This document shows positions 33,041 to 39,977 of a DNA stretch of 64,000 bases, piece after piece. A program made the position numbers and the translations under genes. Numbering within the stretch: position 1 is the stretch's first letter; each line of letters begins with the position of its first letter. The DNA comes from DAISKN01 sp964553925 (GTDB lineage Bacteria > Acidobacteriota > Vicinamibacteria > Marinacidobacterales > SMYC01): positions 9,053-73,052 of the forward strand of contig CAZKNR010000328.1 in assembly GCA_964553925.1 (NCBI GenBank). The letters are read 5' to 3'. The notes below the pieces were generated by a model. It searched no databases. It was given only the letters and a program-made list of their open reading frames with translations, and was not told where the DNA came from.

Positions 33041-33226
33041 ATGTCGATTCACCCGCTTCTCATCGGGCCCGTGGGACTTCCCGAGCTCCTGATCATCCTC
33101 GCCATCGTGTTCCTGATTTTCGGGGCCAACAAGCTCCCGCAACTCGGGGCCGGCCTGGGCGAAGGAATCCGGAATTTCAAGAAGTCGATCAAGAGCATCG
33201 CCGGCGACGACGACGACGAGAAGTAG
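33041..33226 (+). CDS. tatA: Sec-independent protein translocase subunit TatA
   Basis: 61 aa. One N-terminal helix (GLPELLIILAIVFLIFGANKLPQLG), then the amphipathic helix LGEGIRNFKKSIKSIAG and an acidic tail. The FG-xx-KLPxLG pattern is diagnostic of TatA/E, which forms the pore for folded twin-arginine substrates. Start set by GGAG 7 nt upstream. tatB and tatC are not in the window, so this copy stands alone. Confidence 0.93.
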   Translation: MSIHPLLIGPVGLPELLIILAIVFLIFGANKLPQLGAGLGEGIRNFKKSIKSIAGDDDDEK

Positions 33227-33284
33227 CGAGAGCGCGTTAGCCAAAGCTCCCGTGCCTCGGTCGACCCCGCCCTCCTGCGGCGCA

Positions 33285-33788
33285 TTAGCGACGGATATCA
33301 GTAACGATCAGCGTGTTCGTTCGCTCGTCGAAGACTACCGACCCCCGGGGTGACAGGAACTTCGACAGAATGGGCGCGAGGTCGCGCGCTTTCCCGTAGG
33401 CGAGCCGCACGTAGCGCGTCTCGAGGGGGCCGGCGAGCGCCTTCTCTTCCTGGTATTTCCGAAGCGCCTCGTACTCTTTCCGAATCTCCTCGGCGGAAGC
33501 GACGCGCACGAGGTTCTCTCCGAGTCGTTCCTGTTCGAGGCCGCAAGTGCGCAACACCAGGTCCAGCACTTGGGGCCACGGAACCTGCTTCAGCTTCAAT
33601 GTGGCCTTGCACGAGACGCCGGGGTCGGCCGCGAGGTTGAAACCGCCGACCTCCGCGAGGAGCCTCAGGACGTCCCGGACGTCGGCCTCACGGACGTCGA
33701 TGTCGATCAGGGTTTCCTCGGTCGAGCCGGACGAAGGCAAGGGGTCCTGGAGAAGACCGAGGACGAGCGAGATAACGAAAACGTTCAT
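33285..33788 (-). CDS. Stand-alone secretin N-terminal (STN/N1-like) domain protein
   Basis: 167 aa. MNVFVISLVLGLLQ is a short signal sequence. IDIDVREADVRDVLRLLAEVGGFNLAADPGV is an STN domain and LETRYVRLAYGKARDLAPILSKFLSPRG...DERTNTLIVTDI is a secretin N1-type domain, as found in PilQ. The protein stops exactly where PilQ continues into the pore-forming secretin barrel. The stop is TAA, so no recoding is involved. It may be a truncated PilQ or a specialised periplasmic adaptor; no other type IV pilus gene is adjacent. Confidence 0.8.
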   Translation of the reverse strand: MNVFVISLVLGLLQDPLPSSGSTEETLIDIDVREADVRDVLRLLAEVGGFNLAADPGVSCKATLKLKQVPWPQVLDLVLRTCGLEQERLGENLVRVASAEEIRKEYEALRKYQEEKALAGPLETRYVRLAYGKARDLAPILSKFLSPRGSVVFDERTNTLIVTDIRR

Positions 33789-33814
33789 AGCACTGACTAC
33801 TGTTCCCTTATAGT

Positions 33815-34105
33815 CTACCGCCTACACCCCTCGCAGACGAACCCCGGAGCGTCGTCCTCGGAGTCCACGACTTTGCCGCACCTTCCGCACTCGCGGCGGC
33901 GAGGGCCCGCGAAGAGCGACGACTTGCGGTCGAGGAGCTCAGAGAGATACCGCTTGAGCGCTTCGACGTCACCCGAGGCGAAGTAGCGAGTTCCCTCGAG
34001 AGGGTCCTCCGAGGGCCGCTCTCGCTCGGCGACGCTTACTTCGACCCGCCGCCCTTCTCCGTCGTCGGTATCCCAGGCGCTCTCGATTCGGATCTCGATG
34101 GCCAT
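33815..34105 (-). CDS. Hypothetical protein with C-terminal zinc ribbon
   Basis: 96 aa. N-terminal strand MAIEIRIESAW, acidic linker, a short helix (DVEALKRYLSELLDRK) and a Cys4 zinc ribbon CGRCGK...CEGC at the C terminus. I do not recognise it. It overlaps the 3' end of the larE-like gene by 71 bp in another frame, which is long for this genome, but the zinc ribbon supports it being real. Confidence 0.6.
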   Translation of the reverse strand: MAIEIRIESAWDTDDGEGRRVEVSVAERERPSEDPLEGTRYFASGDVEALKRYLSELLDRKSSLFAGPRRRECGRCGKVVDSEDDAPGFVCEGCRR

Positions 34106-34926
34106 TTCAGCACCTCGTTCAGGCTCCCCGTGCGATATCCCTCGAGATCGATGGTGACGTAGCTGTACCCGAGCTTCTTGATCTCCGCGACGAGGAGACA
34201 GCGCATTTCCGGCGCGAGAGCGCGGGAGAGCTCTTCGGGCGCGAACTCGAGACGGGCGAGCGAGTCGTGATGGCGCACCCGCATCTGGCGGAAGCCGAGG
34301 CGCCGGAGCGCCTCTTCGCCCTTCTCCACCTGGCCGAGCTTTTGGATCGTGATGGGAGACTCGTAGGGAACTCTCGAAGCGAGGCAGGCGGACGCCGGCT
34401 CGCTCGCCGTCGGAAGGCTTCGCTTTTCCGACAGGAGGCGGATCTCCGCCTTGGTGAGCTCCGCTTCTTCCAGAGGGCTCCGAACTCCCATGAGCTTGGC
34501 CGCGCGCCGTCCGGGGCGGTAGTCCATCCGATCGTCGGCGTTGGCGCCGTCGAGGATGAACCGGAAGCCAAAATCGGCGGAGACCGCTTTGAGCCTTGTG
34601 TAGAGCTCGTTCTTGCAGTGGAAGCACCGGTCGGGATGGTTTTTTAGATACTCGGGATTGTCGATCTCCTCGGTGCGCACGAAGCGGTGCGCGAGGCGGA
34701 ATTTCTCGACCACCTCGAGGGCCATCCGGCGCTGGTGCTCGGGATAGCTCGGGCTCTCCCCGGTGACGGCGAGCGATCGCTCGCCGAGCGCCTGCTGCGC
34801 CACGACCGCGAGATAGGCGCTATCGACGCCGCCGCTGAATGCGACGATCGCCGACTCCATCGAGGCGAGGATCCCAAGGAGCTTTGTTTCCTTCTCCGCC
34901 GCGGTTTTCTCCAGAAGGCTCGTCAT
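34036..34926 (-). CDS. larE: LarE-type ATP-dependent sacrificial sulfur transferase
   Basis: 296 aa. PP-loop ATPase with AFSGGVDSAYLA; family features HRFVRTEEIDNPEYLKNHPDRCFHCKNELY and ACLASRVPYESPIT, in which the Cys donates sulfur. LarE adds sulfur to pyridinium dicarboxylic acid mononucleotide when the nickel-pincer cofactor is made. larB, larC and a lactate racemase are not in the window, so the cofactor link here is by homology only. It starts 1 bp after the LysW-like gene, so the two are probably co-transcribed. Confidence 0.88.
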   Translation of the reverse strand: MTSLLEKTAAEKETKLLGILASMESAIVAFSGGVDSAYLAVVAQQALGERSLAVTGESPSYPEHQRRMALEVVEKFRLAHRFVRTEEIDNPEYLKNHPDRCFHCKNELYTRLKAVSADFGFRFILDGANADDRMDYRPGRRAAKLMGVRSPLEEAELTKAEIRLLSEKRSLPTASEPASACLASRVPYESPITIQKLGQVEKGEEALRRLGFRQMRVRHHDSLARLEFAPEELSRALAPEMRCLLVAEIKKLGYSYVTIDLEGYRTGSLNEVLKWPSRSESRAPGIPTTEKGGGSK

Positions 34927-34927
34927 C

Positions 34928-35110
34928 TCAGGAGTCCTTCCACTCGGAGATTTCTTCGTCGGCGATGTCGAGCTCGATGGGAGAAATCGCGAGCACCTGA
35001 AGGGTGACGCCGCACTCCGGGCAGCCGATCTTCTGGCCCCGATCGACGTCGAGCTCGTCGAGCTCGATCTCGCTCTCGCAGGCGGGGCAGAGGGGGTATT
35101 CGCCTGTCAT
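34928..35110 (-). CDS. LysW-like small zinc-ribbon protein
   Basis: 60 aa. Zinc ribbon with C8, C11, C30 and C33 (CPAC ... CPEC) and an acidic C-terminal half (SPIELDIADEEISEWKDS). This is the LysW/ArgW amino-group-carrier layout. In true LysW the protein ends in a conserved EDWGE, and the final Glu side chain carries the growing amino acid. Here the end is EISEWKDS, so the reactive terminal Glu is missing. It may be a paralogue with another job, next to larE, and not the carrier for the LysJ/LysZ/LysY cluster at 61-64 kb. Confidence 0.75.
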   Translation of the reverse strand: MTGEYPLCPACESEIELDELDVDRGQKIGCPECGVTLQVLAISPIELDIADEEISEWKDS

Positions 35111-35200
35111 GGCTCAAGACGCGGATTATAAACGCAAACTCGCGAACGCCGCCGGGAGGTTTCGGCCGGCCTGCGCTCGACCTTCGAAAACCCGGGAAAG

Positions 35201-35225
35201 AAACGCAAGACGCAAGGACGCAAAG
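35201..35225. repeat. ACGCAAG-type short repeat
   Basis: Three near-tandem copies of ACGCAAG/ACGCAAAG. The reverse complement of the same motif appears at 39944-39968 (TTTGCGTCTTTGCGCC). This motif is a common dispersed element in environmental bacterial genomes, in my recollection. Confidence 0.75.
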
Positions 35226-35397
35226 AAAAAAAGGCCGCTCCTCCACGATCTGCCCGTCGCTTTCGCGCACGCACACTTGACCGTCCACGTTGCGGGCATT
35301 CCCCATAGATCCGTTGGTAATCACCCACGGAAGCGGAGGAGATTCTGACCCGCAGACGATAACTCTTTGATTTCACTCCGAATAAGTTCAACGATGC

Positions 35398-35412
35398 TGG
35401 CACATCATTTGC
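35398..35412 (+). promoter_or_regulatory. Sigma-54 (-24/-12) promoter, perfect consensus
   Basis: TGGCAC-N5-TTGC, a perfect match to the sigma-54 consensus, with GG (35399-35400) and GC (35411-35412) 10 bp apart. It lies about 105 bp upstream of the C25 protease start and drives that gene on present evidence. Confidence 0.8.
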
Positions 35413-35515
35413 ACTCACCTCCTGGGTGTAGAGGCGGGTACGGCATCCTTTGAGGAACCCCCCTGTCCTTCGGGCCGGTGCCCTCCCGGCCATCCTTGGA
35501 GACTCTCCTGCGGGA

Positions 35516-38500
35516 ATGAACGAGCTTCGACCAATGGAAAGCATTTACCGTCTGCCGCAAGCTCTTCGCACCGCCCTTCTTGTGACCGCGATGTTCTATG
35601 CCGGCTCGGCTGCCGCCGCGACCGTGATTCGCTCCATTGGCACGAACGCGGGAAACCTTCACGCCACCGGAATGGCGTCGGTGCCGATAGCCTCCACCAC
35701 GGTGACCTTTACCTCTCCCCTGCCTGCGCAGACAGCGGTAGGCGCGGTGGGTATGGGGGACGTGCTCGTCATCCAAGGCGAGACGTTGTTCATCGCGTCC
35801 TATGACTCTCCTACCCAGGTCACTCTCCAAACCGCGGCCACGGTGAACCACACCCCGCCTACCGCAACCTTCACCGTCACGCGGGCGTTCAACACGCTCC
35901 AAGCCTGGGAGGATGCCCGCAATGGAAACCTGGTGGGCCTAAACCTTATGGAAGTGGGCGTCGCCTACAAGGACGGTCCGTTTGCCGAGACGCTCACTAT
36001 CGACGGTTCCACGACGGACTCCTCGCACTTCATGCACTTGACCGTCGCTCCCGGCCAGCGACACAACGGGACCGCAGGAACGGGCGTCGTTCTCGACGGT
36101 CAGGTTGCCGACCGAATGGGCATCGAGGTGCTGGATGACTACACCCTCATCCAATGGTTCGACCTCAAGAACCATCACGGGCCTACCGGCCGTCCGGGCA
36201 TTCGGGTCAACGCCGCCACCAACGTCCTCATCCAGTTCATGCTGGTGCGCGATTTCTTCGACGCCTTGAGCAACACCGAAGGCATCTCCATGAGACAGGC
36301 GCAGGTCAATGGCTTCACGGTGCGAAACAGCATCATCTACAACGGAGACGCCGCGGGGATCGAAGGTGACGACGCCGACGACACTTTGATCGTCCAGAAC
36401 TGCACGATCTACAACATGGCCGAGAACGGTATCGGCGAGAAGAACGGAACGCCAATCTCCGTGACGAACACCATCTCGATGGGAAACGGCGTTTCGGACT
36501 TCAACATCCCCTCCGGAACGCAGTCGTACAACATGTCGGACGACGGCACGGCATCTTGCGGAACCTGCCTGGGGTCGGAGAACCCACTCATTCAGTTTGC
36601 GATCGTGGGTTCGGACTTCCACCTGGCCGGGACCTCCACGGCGATCGACGCGGCTACCGACCTTTCCGGGACTTTTTGCTGCGACATCGACCAAGCATTG
36701 CGACCCACGGGGCAGTGGGACATCGGGGCGGACGAGTTCGGCGCGGCGACCGCGGTAAAGCTCATCTCCCTCGCCGGGTCCGGTTACGACCGAGAGGTTC
36801 ATCTGAGTTGGGAGACAGCGTCCGAATTGGACAACCTGGGGTTCCACCTGTACCGCTCGACGACGGCAGATGGCCCTTACGAGCGGATTACGGCGGCCGC
36901 AATTCCCGGGCTGGGCTCTTCGCCCAGCGGGGCAAAGTACAGCTACGTGGATACGGGACTCGTGAACGGTGTCACGTACTACTACAAGCTGGAGGACATC
37001 GAGACCAGCGGAAGGACGAAGGGTCACGGTCCGGTCTCAGCGACGCCTCGAGCGGGAGCTTCAGCGAGCGGTGGTCCGCCGGACGACGACGGGACTTCAC
37101 TCATCACGTATGGAGACCCTTCGGCCAACTCTCTCCGAATCACGAGCCGGGGGCGGTTCGGGGTGACGCTGGAGCTTTCGACGGAGGGCTTCTTTGCGGA
37201 AGTCCAGAAGGACGGCTCCGTCCGCCTGCAAATCGAAAGCTTCGAAACTCGCACCGAGGATATCCGGCTGGAGATTCCGGTGAAGCGTGCCTGGGTGGAC
37301 GCCGTCGCCGGCCGAAAGGTCGAGCTGCTGTCGGTGAGCGCACAAGAAGTCGAGGCATTCTCGGGCCTGCGACCTTCGGATGCCGCGCTTTACGAGCTCG
37401 AGGCTTCCGCAGAGGGCTCGGTCCGTGCGCGCCGGAAGCCAGGCGCGAGGGCGGCAAGAACGCTCCGAGAAGAGGCGCTGTATCCGTCGGAGGCTGCGAG
37501 TGTCGTGAGCGTGGGCTTCCAAGGGGACCTCAAGAAAGCGCTGGTGGAGCTTTCTCCCCTTCGATGGGATCGTGCGACAGGTCAGCTCGTGCTCGCGCGC
37601 CGTCTGGTCGTCCGTCTGTCTTTCCTCGAGCGCGAGCCATCGGAATCTGTAACCAGACCTGGACGGGGCCGTAGTTACAGAACAGAACCGAGCCACGAAC
37701 GGCGCAATGTGGCCGCGCGTCTCGGAGCGAAGAAGAGAGGCCTTTACAGCGTGCGCTATGAAGAGGTCGTGCGAGGTCGCCGCGGCGTGCCCGCGCGGGA
37801 CTTGCGGCTGAGTCGTCACGGCGAAGCGGTCCCGTACCACTTGGAGCCAAAGGGGGAGCGTTTCGCGCCGGGTTCGGTGCTCTACTTCATGAGCGAAGGC
37901 GCGGCGGCGAACCCTCATGGCGAAGAAGCGGTATACGAGCTCGAAGTGGGCCGTCCGGGAGAGGCGATGACCAGCCTCTCCGCAGCTCCTTCGGGAGAGC
38001 CGCAACCCTTCTACTGGCATCAGGCAGAGTGGGAGGAAAACCGCTACTACCAGGCCGCGCTCGTCGACGCGCCGGACGTATGGCTGTGGGAATCGCTGTT
38101 CGCGCCCGAGGTCAAAAGCTACTCCTTCTACGTGTCCGCTCTGGCACCGAGCCCAGATGCTGCGAAACTGAGCGTCTGGCTCCAGGGAACGAGTGATTTC
38201 CCCGCCGATCCCGATCACCACGTAAGGGTGTACGTGAATGGAAGCCTGGTCCATGAGCTGCGCTGGGACGGCAAGCAGGCCCAACACGTCGAAAGCGACC
38301 TGGCTCCGGGCCTCCTTCGAGACGGTAACAATGTCCTCGAGCTCGAAAGTGTCGGCGACACCGAGGCTTCCTACTCGATGGTGATGCTCGACAAATTCGC
38401 CGTGGAGTATCCGCGGGCCGCGCTCCCGGCCGGCGGTCGGCTCGAAGGCCGATGGAGCCAATCGGGCACCGCAGAGCTCCCGGAGCTCGGGCCCGGAACC

Positions 38501-39727
38501 CACGTTCTGGATACGAGCGAGGCACGGCCGATCTGGCTGACCGGCGCGCTTCTCGGCGCCGACGGGCGCCTGAGTTTTCGCGTCGAACCCGCTCACCGTT
38601 ATCTCGCCGTAAGCGCCCAAGCCGCGTATCACCCAACGGTTTCGATACCCAGGGTGAGCCGCCTGAAGGACACACGAAATCGCGCCGATTATCTGGCCAT
38701 CGGTCCCAAGAACTTCCTGGACGCGGCGACATCGTTGCTCGAGCGGAGACGGGGCCAGGGGCTCAGGGTCGAGGCTATTTCGATCGAGGAGATCTACTCA
38801 GAGTTCGGTTTCGGAGAGTCGAGCCCCGAGGCGGTGAAGGACTTTCTTAGCTACGCCTATCACCAGTGGCGGCAACCCGCGCCACGCTACGTGCTGCTTT
38901 TGGGAGACGCGAATTACGACTTCAAGGACTACCTGCAGACGGGAGTTGTGAATCGCGTCCCACCACGAATGGTGAGGACGAGTTATTTGTGGACGGCGTC
39001 GGACCCGAGCTACGCGATGGTGAACGGTGACGACCTTCTTCCGGACCTCGCCATCGGACGCCTGCCGGCGGCGACCATCAGTGAAGTTCGCACGATGGTC
39101 GAGAAGATCCTTGCCTATGAGATGGCCGATACCAACTTTGACGCCTTGGTGGTGCTTGTCGCCGACAATGCCGATGAAGCAGGCGACTTCGAAGCCGACG
39201 CCGATCGACTGGCGTCAGGCATCTTGGCGACGAGGAATCCCACGAAGATTTACCTGAGCCGGCTCGGGGCTGGCGCCACGCGCAGTGCGATCCAGCGAAG
39301 CTTCGACGAAGGCGCCTCGCTCGTAAGCTACATCGGTCACGGCGGCATTCACCTGTGGGCGGATGAGAACTTCTTCAACACCGGCGATATCGCCGCGCTC
39401 GTGCCTCAGCCCCAGCAGCCGCTCCTGCTCACGATGAACTGCCTGAACGGGTACTTCCACTTTCCCTACTTCGACTCGCTCGCCGAAGCCCTCGTCAAGG
39501 CTGAGGCCAAGGGTGCCGTCGCCGCCTTCTCCCCCAGCGGTTTGAGCCTCAACGGCCCTGCCAACCTCTACCACGGGGCACTTCTCGAAGAGCTCGTCCA
39601 TGGAGGCCACAAGCGCCTGGGCGACGCGATCCTCGGCGCCCAGGAAGCCTACACCGAGACCGGCGCCTTCCCGGAGCTTCTCACCATCTATCACCTCATC
39701 GGCGACCCCGCACTCACGCTGCGATAG
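35516..39727 (+). CDS. Large secreted C25 (gingipain-type) cysteine protease with beta-helix and FnIII-like domains
   Basis: About 1403 aa. Signal peptide in MESIYRLPQALRTALLVTAM...AAAA. Next comes a repetitive beta-helix-like region (VRNSIIYNGDAAGIEG, VQNCTIYNMAENGIGE), then an FnIII-like domain (VHLSWETASELDNLGFHLYRS), a long linker, and a C-terminal C25 caspase-like domain. Catalytic His is in SYIGHGGIHLW (about residue 1274) and Cys in LTMNCLNGYF (about 1307), with YVLLLGDANYD and LPDLAIGRLPA typical of gingipains. No type IX secretion CTD is visible. ATG 35516 is chosen; 35534 and TTG 35450 are possible. A sigma-54 promoter lies upstream, so production is probably conditional. Confidence 0.9.
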   Translation: MNELRPMESIYRLPQALRTALLVTAMFYAGSAAAATVIRSIGTNAGNLHATGMASVPIASTTVTFTSPLPAQTAVGAVGMGDVLVIQGETLFIASYDSPTQVTLQTAATVNHTPPTATFTVTRAFNTLQAWEDARNGNLVGLNLMEVGVAYKDGPFAETLTIDGSTTDSSHFMHLTVAPGQRHNGTAGTGVVLDGQVADRMGIEVLDDYTLIQWFDLKNHHGPTGRPGIRVNAATNVLIQFMLVRDFFDALSNTEGISMRQAQVNGFTVRNSIIYNGDAAGIEGDDADDTLIVQNCTIYNMAENGIGEKNGTPISVTNTISMGNGVSDFNIPSGTQSYNMSDDGTASCGTCLGSENPLIQFAIVGSDFHLAGTSTAIDAATDLSGTFCCDIDQALRPTGQWDIGADEFGAATAVKLISLAGSGYDREVHLSWETASELDNLGFHLYRSTTADGPYERITAAAIPGLGSSPSGAKYSYVDTGLVNGVTYYYKLEDIETSGRTKGHGPVSATPRAGASASGGPPDDDGTSLITYGDPSANSLRITSRGRFGVTLELSTEGFFAEVQKDGSVRLQIESFETRTEDIRLEIPVKRAWVDAVAGRKVELLSVSAQEVEAFSGLRPSDAALYELEASAEGSVRARRKPGARAARTLREEALYPSEAASVVSVGFQGDLKKALVELSPLRWDRATGQLVLARRLVVRLSFLEREPSESVTRPGRGRSYRTEPSHERRNVAARLGAKKRGLYSVRYEEVVRGRRGVPARDLRLSRHGEAVPYHLEPKGERFAPGSVLYFMSEGAAANPHGEEAVYELEVGRPGEAMTSLSAAPSGEPQPFYWHQAEWEENRYYQAALVDAPDVWLWESLFAPEVKSYSFYVSALAPSPDAAKLSVWLQGTSDFPADPDHHVRVYVNGSLVHELRWDGKQAQHVESDLAPGLLRDGNNVLELESVGDTEASYSMVMLDKFAVEYPRAALPAGGRLEGRWSQSGTAELPELGPGTHVLDTSEARPIWLTGALLGADGRLSFRVEPAHRYLAVSAQAAYHPTVSIPRVSRLKDTRNRADYLAIGPKNFLDAATSLLERRRGQGLRVEAISIEEIYSEFGFGESSPEAVKDFLSYAYHQWRQPAPRYVLLLGDANYDFKDYLQTGVVNRVPPRMVRTSYLWTASDPSYAMVNGDDLLPDLAIGRLPAATISEVRTMVEKILAYEMADTNFDALVVLVADNADEAGDFEADADRLASGILATRNPTKIYLSRLGAGATRSAIQRSFDEGASLVSYIGHGGIHLWADENFFNTGDIAALVPQPQQPLLLTMNCLNGYFHFPYFDSLAEALVKAEAKGAVAAFSPSGLSLNGPANLYHGALLEELVHGGHKRLGDAILGAQEAYTETGAFPELLTIYHLIGDPALTLR

Positions 39728-39895
39728 CGGGTAAGCCCGGCGTAGCGGACGCGGCCTACGTTCATCATGCGGGCGACCGTCCGGCCGTCGGGGAGCCCCT
39801 GGGCCTTCAGGGCTTCGCCAAGCGGGGCCAGGGGATGGCCGTGGGAGATGGGGGATGAATCAGGAACTATTGACCAATTTATATTTATCTCCCTG

Positions 39896-39940
39896 TCTCC
39901 CTATCTCCTCCTATCCCCCTTATCCCCCTTGTATTGGATT
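39896..39940. repeat. Pyrimidine-rich intergenic repeat, copy 2
   Basis: Second copy of the 32074-32119 repeat, ending TTGTATTGGATT. It is followed directly by a TTTGCGTCTTTGCG element. It lies just downstream of the minus-strand penicillin-acylase-like gene. The rest of the gap, 39728-39895, holds nothing I can identify. Confidence 0.9.
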
Positions 39941-39943
39941 TTC

Positions 39944-39968
39944 TTCTTTGCGTCTTTGCGCCTTTGCG
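39944..39968. repeat. TTTGCGTCTTTGCG-type short repeat
   Basis: Near-tandem CTTTGCG units, the reverse complement of the element at 35201-35225, joined end to end with the pyrimidine-rich repeat. Confidence 0.75.
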
Positions 39969-39977
39969 TTGAAAATT

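Larger units (their letters stand above)
35111..35515. other. Intergenic region with repeat and sigma-54 promoter
   Basis: About 400 bp without a convincing gene. It must hold the minus-strand promoter of the LysW-like gene, contains a GCAAG/GCAAAG repeat at 35201-35225, and a sigma-54 promoter at 35398-35412 for the C25 protease. I see no RNA gene in it. Confidence 0.6.

Noticed and set aside
39728..39860. Coding-like minus-strand stretch downstream of the C25 protease
   Set aside because: It translates without stops for about 40 residues but has no start, no ribosome site and no recognisable family.
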